Shown here: in pieces, positions 33,724 to 42,881 of the stretch | Layout: the number at the start of each line of letters is the position of its first letter | Numbering within the stretch: the stretch's first letter is position 1 | Source of the DNA: Hyphomonas sp. | GTDB lineage: Bacteria; Pseudomonadota; Alphaproteobacteria; Caulobacterales; Hyphomonadaceae | DNA: 64,000 nucleotides | Direction of reading: 5' to 3' | NCBI GenBank assembly: GCA_020638455.1 | Contig: JACKIK010000003.1 | Location: 434,001 to 498,000 of the forward strand | Made by a program: the position numbers and the translations under genes | The notes under the pieces: generated by a model | Database searches by the model: none | Told to the model about the DNA's origin: nothing | What the model saw: only the letters and a program-made list of their open reading frames with translations

Positions 33724-33814
33724 GCTTTCCTCAAAATGAAGCTGACTTGCCGGAACGCGGAGCCCGCGTTGCCGGTTACCGGTGCTCCTTCAAGCGCTCG
33801 CCCCACCGCAAGAC

Positions 33815-33864
33815 CATCCTCCCCCGCTCGCGGGGGAGGTGGCCGCGAAGCGGTCGGAGGGGGG
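33815..33864. repeat. Third copy of the palindromic dispersed repeat
   Basis: CATCCTCCCCCGC-TC-GCGGGGGAGGTGG is followed by a CCGC-GAA-GCGG mini-hairpin and TCGGAGGGGGG. This is the same order as the right arm of the element at 27072-27203. It lies between the orphan gene and the NAD-GDH stop, where it could terminate both. Confidence 0.7.
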
Positions 33865-33913
33865 AACGGCGAAGCCGTCAGGCTGAAGGAAACCTCCGCC
33901 CGAAACGAAAATC

Positions 33914-36900
33914 CTACTCCGCCATGAACTGCCGCACGGCATCGGCGGACAGGGCGAACTTGGCGAACGACCAGCCCTTCTCCTTCGACAGGGCGGCCAG
34001 TGTGGCCAGAAGGTCCTTGCGGCGGTCGGCATGGGTCGCGAGCCAGGCTTCGGCCCCGCCCTGCCCCAGCGCCTCTTCCGTCGCCTTTGCCTGCAGGCGC
34101 ACCATCTCGCTAACGAGGCGGCGGCCCGCGACGCGGTCCCAGAAGCCCGCCTTGGCAAGGCCTTCCCGCGCCGAGGCGCGCATCCGGTCGAGCCGCAGGG
34201 CATCGCCGATCTGGTAGAAGCAGCCACCCGCCTCGGCGACATCCGCGCCGGTCCGCTCGGCCACTTCGATCACCATCAGGCCCTGCGAGAAATGGCTCAT
34301 TGCCGAAGCCCAGCGCGCCAGTTCCTCCGGTGCACCCCGCTTGGCCAGCGCCCGTGCCGCCCGCTCGATCCGCGCCGCGGCAAACGGCGAATGGATCGAC
34401 GGCAGCGCAGCGATAAAGGCCGACAGCGGAGCATGTGTCCGCTCCACCATTTCGGTCAGCGTCGCATGCGGCATCGACTGGATGAACCAGACCGACGCCT
34501 CGTGCAGCGCCGCGGCCGCCTCAAGGCGAAGCTCGGTCTGCACATCGGCACCGATGGCGTTGTCCAGCCCATCGACCTGCTTGCGGAAATCGTCGAAGTC
34601 GAGCACCGCCCGCGCCGCCTCAAGGCCATGCACCGCGCGGGCATTGTCCGCCCCCGTCACTTCCTTCAGGCGCAACAGCGGGATCGGCCCGCCCATGTCG
34701 AGCGACCGGTTTGCCACCACCGTGGCAATGATTTCCCGCTTCAGCCGGTGATTGGCCATCGCCTCACCGAACTCGTCGATCGGATGCGGGAAGTAGCCCT
34801 TCAGCACCGAGGCGAAATACGGGTCGTCCGGCAGGTCCGAGGCGACAAGGTCATCGAACAGCGTGATCTTGGACCAGGCCAGCAGCACCGCCAGTTCCGG
34901 CCGCGTCATCCAGTGCGCATGTTCCGAGCGCACTTTCATCTCGCCGGTGTCCGGCAGCCCCTCCAGCGCCCGGTTGAGCACGCCCCGCTCTTCGAGCTGC
35001 ACCATCAGCCGCTCCAGCGCTTCATGATCGTTCTGTGCCATCGTCTCGGCCAGCGTCAGCGCCGCGGTCTGGTCGTAATTGTGGCGCAACACATGCGCGG
35101 CGACCTCGTCGGTCATGCTGGCCAGAAGCGGGTCGCGGTCGACCGCTTTCAGCGTACCAAGCCGGATTGCCTCGGCCGCGAGGATCTTGATGTTCACTTC
35201 GTGGTCGGAGGAATCGACGCCGGCCGAGTTGTCGATAGCATCGGTATTGATATGCCCGCCGGCCAAGGCGAATTCGATCCGCGCCGCCTGGGTCAGGCCG
35301 AGGTTCGCCCCCTCCCCGATCACCTTGACATGCAGGTCGCGCGCATTGACGCGGATTGCATCATTCGCCCGGTCGCCCGCATCGGCATTGGTTTCGCTGC
35401 CCGCTTTCACATAAGTGCCGATTCCGCCGAACCAGAGCAGGTCTGCCGATGTCTTGAGCAGGGCATGGATCAATTCGTCCGGCGTCACGGCATCCTTGGC
35501 GAGGCCGGTCAGCGCCTTGATTTCAGCGCTGAGCCTGATCGACTTCGCCGAGCGGTCGAATACGCCGCCGCCCCTGGAGATGAGCTTCGTGTTGTAGTCC
35601 GCCCAGGTCGACTGCGGCAGGTCGAACATGCGCTGGCGCTCCGCCAGATTCTTCTTCGGGTCGCCGGGCGCCGGATCGACGAAGATGTGCATGTGATTGA
35701 ACGCCGCCACGAGACGGATCTCGGGCGACAGCAGCATGCCGTTGCCGAAAACGTCGCCGCTCATGTCTCCGACGCCGATGACCGTGAAGGGTTCGGCCTG
35801 GATGTCGGTGCCCATTTCGCGGAAGTGGCGCTTGACCGCTTCCCAGCCGCCGCGCGCGGTAATGCCCATTTTCTTATGGTCATAGCCGGCAGAGCCGCCC
35901 GAGGCGAAGGCATCGCCCAGCCAGTGGCCCTTTTCGAGGCTGATGGCATTTGCGGTATCGGAGAAGGTCGCCGTGCCCTTGTCGGCCGCGACAACGAGAT
36001 AGGGGTCTTCCCCGTCCCAGACCACGGTATCGGCGGGGTGCGTCACCGCGCCGTCGACCAGATTGTCCGTCAGTCCAAGGAGGGATGTAATGAACTCCTT
36101 GTAGGCATCCCGCCCGCCCTCGAACCAGGCATTGCGGTCCGACCGGTCGGGAAGCTGCTTGGGATAGAATCCTCCCTTGGAGCCGACCGGCACGATCACG
36201 GCATTCTTCACCTGCTGCGCCTTGACCAGGCCCAGCACCTCGGTGCGGTAGTCCGCCGCGCGGTCGGACCAGCGGAGGCCGCCGCGGGCAACCGGACCGA
36301 AGCGGAGGTGAATGCCTTCCACTTTCGGGCTGGACATGAAGATCTCGCGGAACGGCTTGGGTTCCGGCAGGTCCGCAAGTTCGCGGCTCGCGATCTTGAG
36401 ACTGATGAAGCTCAGCGGCTTGCCGGCCGCGTCCTCCTGGTAGAAATTCGTGCGCTGCACGGCGAGGATCAGGTCCGCAAGGCGGCGCAGCACCTGGTCG
36501 TCGGCCAGCGCCGCGACATCGCGCAGGCTCTCCTCGATCTTCTCCCGAAGACCGGCGCCTGCCTCTTCCCGCTTCTCGCGCAACAGGCCGGAGGCCGGAT
36601 TGAAGCGCGTCTCGAACAGGTCAACCAGTTGCCGCGTAATGGCGGGGTAGCGAGCCAGCGCCGCTTCCTGCACGTCCTGCGGCTGGTCCATGCCGGTCTG
36701 CCGACGATAGGCGCACAGCGTCCGGATCAGCGCCGCTTCGCGCCATGTCGCCCCGGCGGCGAGCACGAGGCGGTTGAACCCGTCATTCTCGGCGAGGCCC
36801 GACCAGACCGCTTCGAACGCCTGTTCGAACTCGCCCGCCAGAGCGTCGAGATCGATCGGCGCCCGGTTGGCCGTCCGCATCGACAGGTCGTGTACCCAGT

Positions 36901-38638
36901 AGACATCCGGGGCATCCGGCACCGGCCGCTCCTCCGGGCGAACCGGATAACCGGTCTCGAAGGCAACAAAGAGGCCCATGTGTTCGAACACCGGAACGCA
37001 GGCGGACAGCGGGATGGAACCCTCTCGCGCATAGATCTTGACGCGCACTTTGTCGGAATCGTCGACCGGGCTGCGGAAAGCGCGCGCAAGGATGGGGCGC
37101 GCAGAACTGAGGCGCGCCATGGCGGCCACGTCGCGCATCGCTTCTTCCGGCGAGAACGCCTCGCGATAGGCGGCGTTGAAGGCGCCGGTGAACTTGCGCG
37201 ATCCTTCCCGGTCGTCATTGCTGAGGTCAGCCGCCATCAGGGCTTCGCGGAAGCCCTGGTCCCATGTGCGGGCGAGCCGGGCAACCTCTTCCTCGATCAC
37301 TGCCGGGTCAGGATGCGGATGATCCCTGTCCAGCGCAATCTGGAAATGGACCCGTGCGAGAGGGCCCGTATCGAAGTATGGCTGGAAGCGGATCAGGCGG
37401 CCCGCATAGGAACGGGTGAGCACGTCTGTGATCCGCTCACGGAGCGACGTGTCGTAGGCTTCCCGCGGCACGTACACGATCGCCGAGACGAAGCGGTCGA
37501 ACTGGTCATGGCGGACGAATACGCGAGTGCGCGGCCGGCCGATCAGGTGCAGCGCGCCCATGATCATCGGTGCCAGAACCTTAGAAGAGGTCTGGAACAG
37601 CTCGTCGCGCGGCCACGTCTCCAGCAGGTTGGCGATCGCCTTTTCCGTGTGGCCGCCGGTGGTGGCGCCGGAAGCAGCGATCACCTTCATGACCCGGCGG
37701 CGGATGAAGGGAATGGACCGCGCGGTCTCGTCATAGGCTTCTGCCGTGAACAGGCCGAGGAACCGCACCTCCCCCGTCACCCGGCCCTGCGCGTCATATT
37801 GCTTGACCCCGACATAGTCGCACGGCACGCGCCGGTGCACGCGGCTGACCAGGGTAGACTTGGCGACGATGAGCGGGAACGGTTCTGAAAGCAGCGCCCC
37901 GATTTCGGGCGTCAGGACGAGCGGCTCGGCGTCGCGCGAGAGCACGTTCGTATCCTCGTCGCGCAGGAGGCCGAGATTGGAGCCTTCGATCATGTTCGGC
38001 TCTTCCGGCAGCACGGCGCCGGCGTCGTCGGTCTTGAAGCTGTATTCGCGGCAGCCGAGGAACACGAAGTGGTTCTTGGTCAGCCATTCGAGGAAGGCGA
38101 CAGCTTCGAGCGCATCGGTCATGCGCGGCTGGTCGAGCAGGGAGAGCCGCCTGATCTCCTCGCGCATCCGCTCCTTCATCGGCTTGAAGTCCGCGACCAC
38201 CTGGGCCGTATCGGCGAGCGTGCGGCAGGCGCCGGCTTCCAGGCCGCGGGCTTCCTCTTCCGTCAGCAATGGCAGGTGAATCTGGATCACCGAGACCATG
38301 CGCGCATCGTGCAGCCGGACCACCGGGTGGAACATGGCGCGCACTTCCAGCCCCTGCTCTCCGCATTCGCCGAGCAGCGAATCGACGAGGAAGGGCATGT
38401 CGGGGCCGGTCGCTTCCAGCAGGCTGCGGCCGAGCTTGCCGCTGGGCCCTTCTGCGTCGCGCACGACGCGCACCTGCTGCGTGCCGGCGGGCACACCGGA
38501 CGCCCAGGACCAGAGGTCCGACGCCAGCGCGCTGACATCGTCCGCTGTCAGGCCGGTGAGATCTTCATTTCCGGATTCGTGTTGAACCTGCGCCAGCACC
38601 TGCTCGAGCGGGCTGGCGGCGACAATCTGGCTGTTCAT
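33914..38638 (-). CDS. NAD-specific glutamate dehydrogenase, large (about 180 kDa) type
   Basis: 1574 residues, the size of the GDH-180/GdhB family (about 1,600 residues in Pseudomonas and Caulobacter). Long N-terminal ACT-containing regulatory regions (1-~690) come before the dehydrogenase core. The core shows RFGPVARGGLRWSDRAADYRTEVLGL and the glycine-rich substrate lysine motif GSKGGFYPKQLPD. The Rossmann part contains VIGVGDMSGDVFGNGMLLS. It deaminates glutamate to 2-oxoglutarate, feeding the TCA cycle enzymes encoded elsewhere in the window. Single gene with its own promoter region. Confidence 0.96.
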   Translation of the reverse strand: MNSQIVAASPLEQVLAQVQHESGNEDLTGLTADDVSALASDLWSWASGVPAGTQQVRVVRDAEGPSGKLGRSLLEATGPDMPFLVDSLLGECGEQGLEVRAMFHPVVRLHDARMVSVIQIHLPLLTEEEARGLEAGACRTLADTAQVVADFKPMKERMREEIRRLSLLDQPRMTDALEAVAFLEWLTKNHFVFLGCREYSFKTDDAGAVLPEEPNMIEGSNLGLLRDEDTNVLSRDAEPLVLTPEIGALLSEPFPLIVAKSTLVSRVHRRVPCDYVGVKQYDAQGRVTGEVRFLGLFTAEAYDETARSIPFIRRRVMKVIAASGATTGGHTEKAIANLLETWPRDELFQTSSKVLAPMIMGALHLIGRPRTRVFVRHDQFDRFVSAIVYVPREAYDTSLRERITDVLTRSYAGRLIRFQPYFDTGPLARVHFQIALDRDHPHPDPAVIEEEVARLARTWDQGFREALMAADLSNDDREGSRKFTGAFNAAYREAFSPEEAMRDVAAMARLSSARPILARAFRSPVDDSDKVRVKIYAREGSIPLSACVPVFEHMGLFVAFETGYPVRPEERPVPDAPDVYWVHDLSMRTANRAPIDLDALAGEFEQAFEAVWSGLAENDGFNRLVLAAGATWREAALIRTLCAYRRQTGMDQPQDVQEAALARYPAITRQLVDLFETRFNPASGLLREKREEAGAGLREKIEESLRDVAALADDQVLRRLADLILAVQRTNFYQEDAAGKPLSFISLKIASRELADLPEPKPFREIFMSSPKVEGIHLRFGPVARGGLRWSDRAADYRTEVLGLVKAQQVKNAVIVPVGSKGGFYPKQLPDRSDRNAWFEGGRDAYKEFITSLLGLTDNLVDGAVTHPADTVVWDGEDPYLVVAADKGTATFSDTANAISLEKGHWLGDAFASGGSAGYDHKKMGITARGGWEAVKRHFREMGTDIQAEPFTVIGVGDMSGDVFGNGMLLSPEIRLVAAFNHMHIFVDPAPGDPKKNLAERQRMFDLPQSTWADYNTKLISRGGGVFDRSAKSIRLSAEIKALTGLAKDAVTPDELIHALLKTSADLLWFGGIGTYVKAGSETNADAGDRANDAIRVNARDLHVKVIGEGANLGLTQAARIEFALAGGHINTDAIDNSAGVDSSDHEVNIKILAAEAIRLGTLKAVDRDPLLASMTDEVAAHVLRHNYDQTAALTLAETMAQNDHEALERLMVQLEERGVLNRALEGLPDTGEMKVRSEHAHWMTRPELAVLLAWSKITLFDDLVASDLPDDPYFASVLKGYFPHPIDEFGEAMANHRLKREIIATVVANRSLDMGGPIPLLRLKEVTGADNARAVHGLEAARAVLDFDDFRKQVDGLDNAIGADVQTELRLEAAAALHEASVWFIQSMPHATLTEMVERTHAPLSAFIAALPSIHSPFAAARIERAARALAKRGAPEELARWASAMSHFSQGLMVIEVAERTGADVAEAGGCFYQIGDALRLDRMRASAREGLAKAGFWDRVAGRRLVSEMVRLQAKATEEALGQGGAEAWLATHADRRKDLLATLAALSKEKGWSFAKFALSADAVRQFMAE

Positions 38639-38707
38639 CGGAACACTCGCGGGGGTGAATGCAATGGGTCCCGTCTAACTTGGCGCGGACATATCTTCAA
38701 ATAGTTA

Positions 38708-38721
38708 GTTTCACTTGAAAC
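38708..38721. promoter_or_regulatory. Perfect 14-bp palindrome upstream of NAD-GDH
   Basis: GTTTCACTTGAAAC has 6-bp arms and a 2-base centre. It lies about 70 bases before the GDH start codon, a position expected for an operator. No regulator is assigned. Confidence 0.4.
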
Positions 38722-38764
38722 CGTTTTGCTGCGACTGCGAAGGATTGCGTTGCCCCATAGAAAC

Positions 38765-38798
38765 GGGCCCGCCAGACGGGGACGTGTCCGGCGGGCCC
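38765..38798 (-). terminator. Strong hairpin downstream of the AI-2E permease gene
   Basis: GGGCCCGCC and GGCGGGCCC form a 9-bp GC stem, with an inner GGAC-GT-GTCC hairpin. On the minus strand it is followed by GTTTC rather than a long U-run. It lies between the AI-2E gene and the GDH promoter and would insulate GDH. Confidence 0.5.
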
Positions 38799-38974
38799 TA
38801 CAGGCCTTTATCCGCAGGCTGGGTGGGGGGACGCACGCGGAGGCCTGATTTCATATTTTGTATCGGATAGTTTATCAGCAATGGCGCAGCTGATGTTTTG
38901 CTTATTAAATTCCTGAAATGCTTCGGAGCCCGGTCACTCGCTTTGTTGGGCGCGAGAAGTGCCACGGATGACCT

Positions 38975-40096
38975 TCAGTCTCCACCTTCTTGTGCAGCGC
39001 CAACTGCAACTCGTTCGGCCCTGGGCACGCCCTTTCCCTGCGGGTTGCCGTCTGCCGACAGGAGTATCGCCAGCCATCGCGTGCCTTCGGACTGGGCGAA
39101 GATAATCATCATCAGCACGGTGAGCGGGGCCGACAGGAACATGCCGGGAATGCCCCAGATCACGCCCCATATGGCCAGCGCCAGCAGCACAACCAGAGCC
39201 GACAGGTTGAGCGATTCGCCCATCATGCGGGGCTGTACGAAATTGCCGATCGAGAACTGCCAGAAGCTGACGGCCAGGAATACGATGCCGGCATAGATAT
39301 AGGTGTCCTGAGGCGGGGCGCCGGGCACCCAGGCCGGCATCGAGGGCTGAACCAGGGCGAACAGCAACGGCACCAATGCCGCCACGATGGAGCCGACCGT
39401 TGGAATATAGTTCAGCACGAAGATCAGCGCCGACAGAAACAGGGCGTTCTTTACGCCGAGTGCGAGCAGGGAGACATAGGTCAGCGCCGTGATCAGCGCC
39501 GAGATCACCGTCTGCGTCCAGAGATAGGTCTCGATGCTGCGCCGGGCCTCGTCGCCGATCTCGCGGACCTGCGCCCGCTGTTCGAAGCCGGGGAACATGT
39601 TGTCCAGTTTCTGCGTCCAGCCCGATTGGGCGATGAACAGGAAGGCGACGTAGATCAGGATCAGCACCACATCGCCCGACAGGTCGCGGGTCGCATTGGC
39701 GATGGTGCCGAAAAAGCGCTGCCCGGTTTCGTTGAAGATAAGCTGCTGCAGCGTCGGAGCATCGGACATATGGGCCAGCGCATACGCATCGCGGATCAGG
39801 CCGTTGATCTTTGTCTCGTATTCGCTGGCGTCGCGCCCGAATTCCGCGATCCCGTTCGCCATCAGGGCCAGGAAGCCCAGGAAGCCGCCGACCACGAGAA
39901 GAATGGCGATAAAGCGCGCATGGCCGATCTTCAGGAAACCCGACCAGTTGTCGATCATGCTGGCAAAGCCTTCGATGATCAGGAACAGGAACACGGCCAG
40001 CGCGAACGGCGCGAGTATGTTCCGCCCGAGGTACAGGAGGGCGATAATGACGCCGGTGGCGATGATCCAGATTCCGGTCGTGGCGGCGCGGCTCAT
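38975..40096 (-). CDS. AI-2E family transporter (UPF0118/PerM-like permease)
   Basis: 373 residues with about eight TM helices. The family pattern is complete. Two N-terminal helices (GIWIIATGVIIALLYLGRNI, ILAPFALAVFLFL) come before a long extracytoplasmic region (~85-190). After the middle come NALFLSALIFVLNYIPTVGS and the C-terminal IGNFVQPRMMGESLNLSALVV motif, ending in GIPGMFLSAPL. Known members export autoinducer-2 or act as Na+/H+ antiporters, so the substrate is open. Monocistronic. Confidence 0.92.
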   Translation of the reverse strand: MSRAATTGIWIIATGVIIALLYLGRNILAPFALAVFLFLIIEGFASMIDNWSGFLKIGHARFIAILLVVGGFLGFLALMANGIAEFGRDASEYETKINGLIRDAYALAHMSDAPTLQQLIFNETGQRFFGTIANATRDLSGDVVLILIYVAFLFIAQSGWTQKLDNMFPGFEQRAQVREIGDEARRSIETYLWTQTVISALITALTYVSLLALGVKNALFLSALIFVLNYIPTVGSIVAALVPLLFALVQPSMPAWVPGAPPQDTYIYAGIVFLAVSFWQFSIGNFVQPRMMGESLNLSALVVLLALAIWGVIWGIPGMFLSAPLTVLMMIIFAQSEGTRWLAILLSADGNPQGKGVPRAERVAVGAAQEGGD

Positions 40097-40182
40097 CGGT
40101 CTTCCCTGCCCTTCCCCATATTAGCCCGGCAGAGCCTGACCGCAGCCTGCGATCCCGTCAAGCGCCGGCGCCTGCGCCACTC

Positions 40183-40188
40183 TTGACA
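40183..40188 (+). promoter_or_regulatory. Candidate -35 element for the HerA-like ATPase gene
   Basis: TTGACA matches the sigma-70 -35 consensus and lies about 70 bases before the start codon. A good -10 at the right spacing is not obvious. Confidence 0.3.
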
Positions 40189-40248
40189 CCCGGGCCCTTG
40201 CCGAATCTCCCGAATTCTCTAGCGTTCCGGGCAAAGCTGAGGAGGCTC

Positions 40249-40260
40249 ATGCGCAAATGA
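40249..40260 (+). other. Three-codon leader ORF overlapping the HerA-like start
   Basis: ATG CGC AAA TGA lies directly after AGGAGG (40240-40245). Its stop overlaps the start codon of the next gene as ATGA. The ribosome site is three bases from this mini-ORF and eleven from the main ATG, which could couple the two. Confidence 0.35.
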
Positions 40261-41777
40261 CCGATTCCATTTTCATCGGCGGTGCGGACGCAAACGGCAC
40301 CGGCACGCCGGATGTCGCACAGGAATTGCTGCTGAAGATCGCCAACCGGCACGGCCTCGTCGCCGGGGCGACGGGCACCGGCAAGACAGTGACGCTGCAG
40401 ATCCTGGCACAGGGCTTCTCGGATGCCGGCGTCCCGGTGTTCTGCGCCGACGTGAAGGGAGACCTGTCCGGCATCTGCGTGCCCGGCAGCAAGAACGCCC
40501 CCCTGCACGAAAAGCTCGTCGCGCGGGCCGAAAAGATCGGCCTTCCGGATTATTCCTATTCCGCCGCACCGGTGATCTTCTGGGACCTGTTCGGCGAGAA
40601 CGGCCATCCCGTGCGCACCACCATCGCCGAAATGGGGCCGCTGCTGCTGTCGCGCCTGATGGGCCTGACCGAAGCGCAGGAAGGCGTGCTGAACATCGCC
40701 TTCGAATATGCCGAGGACAACAACCTGCTGCTGCTGGACCTGAAGGACCTGCGCAAACTGCTCGCCCATATGAGCGAAAAGGAAATCCGCGACGAGCTGT
40801 CGAAGGATTACGGCAACATCGCCGCCGCTTCGCTGGGCGCCGTGCAGCGCAACCTGCTGGTGATGGAGCGTGAAGGCGCAGAGCATTTCTTCGGCGAGCC
40901 GGCGCTCGAACTGTCGGACATGATGCGTACCGCAACGGACGGCAAGGGCATGGTCAGTGTGCTCGACGCAACGCGCCTCATCAACAGCCCCAAACTGTAT
41001 TCCACGTTTCTCCTGTGGCTGCTGTCGGAACTGTTCGAGCAGCTGCCGGAAGTGGGCGACCCGGACAAGCCGAAGCTCGTCTTCTTCTTCGACGAGGCCC
41101 ACCTCCTCTTCGACGACGCGCCAGCGGCCCTGCTGCAGAAGATCGAACAAGTCGTGCGCCTGATCCGGTCCAAGGGGGTCGGCGTATTCTTCGTGACGCA
41201 GAACCCGCGCGACCTTCCCGAAACCGTGCTCGCGCAGCTCGGCAACCGGTTCCAGCATGCCCTGCGGGCTTATACGCCGGCAGAGCGCAAGGGCGTTCGC
41301 GCCGCCGCGGACTCGTTCCGTGTGAACCCGGCCTTCGACACCGAGGAAGTGATCACCACGCTCGGCGTCGGCGAGGCCCTGGTCTCCACACTCGACACCA
41401 AGGGCGCACCGGGCATCGTGCAGCGGACCATGATCCGTCCGCCCTCTTCCCGGCTGGGGCCCGCCGAACCGGAAGAGCGCAAGGCCGTGATGGCTGCGAG
41501 CCCGGTGGCCGGCAAGTATGACGGCGTGGTCGACCGCGAGTCCGCCTATGAGATCCTCGAAGGCAAGGAGGCCCAGGCCGCGAAGGAAGCCGAAAAGCTC
41601 GCCGCGGCTGAAGCGAAAGCGAAAGAAGAGCTCGAGAAAAAGAAGGCGCGGACGAAATCGTCGAGGTCCCGCCGCATGACGCCGCTGGAAAAGGCCGGCA
41701 ACCAGGCCGCCCGTTCGGCGGCGCGCGAGCTGACACGCTATGTGTTGCGCGGCATCCTGGGTGGGTTGAAGCGCTAG
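40257..41777 (+). CDS. HerA-like / DUF853 ATPase (YjgR type)
   Basis: 506 residues. Walker A is GATGTGKTVTLQIL, and the family segment VPVFCADVKGDLSGIC is diagnostic of DUF853. Walker B is KLVFFFDEAHLLFDDAP, and a sensor region with FFVTQNPRDLPETVLAQLGN follows. The end is a charged Lys/Ala/Glu coiled segment (~430-480) and a basic tail. DUF853 proteins are HerA/VirB4-related ATPases of unknown task. Cytoplasmic. The AGGAGG lies eleven bases before this ATG, with a mini-ORF between. Confidence 0.92.
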   Translation: MTDSIFIGGADANGTGTPDVAQELLLKIANRHGLVAGATGTGKTVTLQILAQGFSDAGVPVFCADVKGDLSGICVPGSKNAPLHEKLVARAEKIGLPDYSYSAAPVIFWDLFGENGHPVRTTIAEMGPLLLSRLMGLTEAQEGVLNIAFEYAEDNNLLLLDLKDLRKLLAHMSEKEIRDELSKDYGNIAAASLGAVQRNLLVMEREGAEHFFGEPALELSDMMRTATDGKGMVSVLDATRLINSPKLYSTFLLWLLSELFEQLPEVGDPDKPKLVFFFDEAHLLFDDAPAALLQKIEQVVRLIRSKGVGVFFVTQNPRDLPETVLAQLGNRFQHALRAYTPAERKGVRAAADSFRVNPAFDTEEVITTLGVGEALVSTLDTKGAPGIVQRTMIRPPSSRLGPAEPEERKAVMAASPVAGKYDGVVDRESAYEILEGKEAQAAKEAEKLAAAEAKAKEELEKKKARTKSSRSRRMTPLEKAGNQAARSAARELTRYVLRGILGGLKR

Positions 41778-41792
41778 GCGCGCCGGAACCAG

Positions 41793-42812
41793 TCAGTTCG
41801 AGCGGCTGCCACGAGGCACGGCGTCCCCGAAATCGGCCATCTCTTCCTCGAACTCGTCCATTGCGTCGTCGACCGGATTGTGCAGTCCGGACTCGCCGTT
41901 CAGGTCGCCGGTAACGGCACGTTCGAAGTCGTCTTCCTCGACGTTGGCGGCCGCCGTGCGCTTGCCGCCAGCCGGCGCAGCCGCCGCAGCAGTCTTGGCT
42001 TTGTGATCGTCCTTGTCGTGCGCCTTTGCGGCTTTGGCCGCTTCCTTTTCGGCCTGCTTGGTGGCCTTCCGGGCGGCTTTCTCGGCAGCCTTTTGTTTGG
42101 CCCGCTCCATCTCCTCTGCCGTCTTCCGTCGGCCGAATGGCGAGCGCGGATCTGCCATGCGGTCATAATGCATGGCGTAGTATTCGGCGGCGGTATGCGT
42201 CAGCGGGCGCGGCGTCAGGTGCAGGCCATAGGCGCGCAGGCGCTCGACCACTTCATCACGCAGGTACATGCCCGGCAGGGCGGCCTGCGAGAAGTTGTGG
42301 CCTTTCATCCAGTCCCGCACGTCCCACGAACGGACGCGGCCGACTTCCGATGGGCGCGCGCCGCGGTGCACTTCCCACATATACAGCGTGGCGATGCCAT
42401 TGATGGTCGCGTCCATCGCATCATCGAGCGAATAGGTCGCGTCGCGCTTCTGGGCGAGCGCAGCCCGCACGGCCATCTTCCGGGCCTCGAGTTCCTGATA
42501 GGTGTTGCCGATCACCGCCAAAGCGTTGCGATTGGCGCGGATCATCGAGGCGTTCACGCCGTCGAGCTGCGGGTGGCGGACCGGCAGCAGCAGGTCCGGC
42601 CCGGCATCGTCGCTGGCATGAATCTGGGAGATTTCGGCAACGAAGCGCTGCAGGTTGATCCGCAGCTCATGCGCGACCCCCTCAAGCGCCGACGCCTCTC
42701 CATCCCGCTCATCGTCCCGTATCCGCCAGAGCTGCCAGGCGATCAGCAGGGCTGCCGCGACCAGCAGACCGAGTCCGCCGGTGAAGAATGTATAGAACTG
42801 CGACTCACTCAT
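41793..42812 (-). CDS. Membrane-anchored protein of unknown function with Lys/Ala-rich tail
   Basis: 339 residues from the ATG at 42812, which has a GGAGGGGAT ribosome site. One N-terminal TM helix (~9-30) is followed by a globular domain (~40-215) containing LRINLQRFVAEISQIHAS and a YYAMHYDRMADPRSPFG motif. Then come an Ala/Lys/Glu-rich helical stretch (~225-285) and an acidic tail with FEEEMADFGD. No family recognised. It lies 69 bases downstream of mtnP on the same strand. Confidence 0.7.
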   Translation of the reverse strand: MSESQFYTFFTGGLGLLVAAALLIAWQLWRIRDDERDGEASALEGVAHELRINLQRFVAEISQIHASDDAGPDLLLPVRHPQLDGVNASMIRANRNALAVIGNTYQELEARKMAVRAALAQKRDATYSLDDAMDATINGIATLYMWEVHRGARPSEVGRVRSWDVRDWMKGHNFSQAALPGMYLRDEVVERLRAYGLHLTPRPLTHTAAEYYAMHYDRMADPRSPFGRRKTAEEMERAKQKAAEKAARKATKQAEKEAAKAAKAHDKDDHKAKTAAAAAPAGGKRTAAANVEEDDFERAVTGDLNGESGLHNPVDDAMDEFEEEMADFGDAVPRGSRSN

Positions 42813-42881
42813 TCTGAGATCCCCTCCAATCAGCCCATACCAGCAAGCCCCGCGCCGGTCCGGGTTAATGGAAAGCAAACC

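Larger units (their letters stand above)
38639..38974. other. 336-base gap between NAD-GDH and the AI-2E permease gene
   Basis: No convincing gene is present. It holds the GDH promoter side (palindrome at 38708-38721), a strong hairpin at 38765-38798 and a CAGGCCT/AGGCCTG inverted repeat (38801-38807, 38841-38847). An AT-rich stretch near 38850-38920 follows. Confidence 0.6.

Noticed and set aside
34031..37888. A 1,285-codon open frame on the plus strand
   Set aside because: It is fully antisense to the NAD-glutamate dehydrogenase gene, whose motifs are unmistakable. Long open antisense frames are a by-product of high GC and third-position bias.
38898..39296. Small ORF in the gap next to the AI-2E gene
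   Set aside because: Mostly antisense to the AI-2E gene and no ribosome site; only the AT-rich start lies in the gap.
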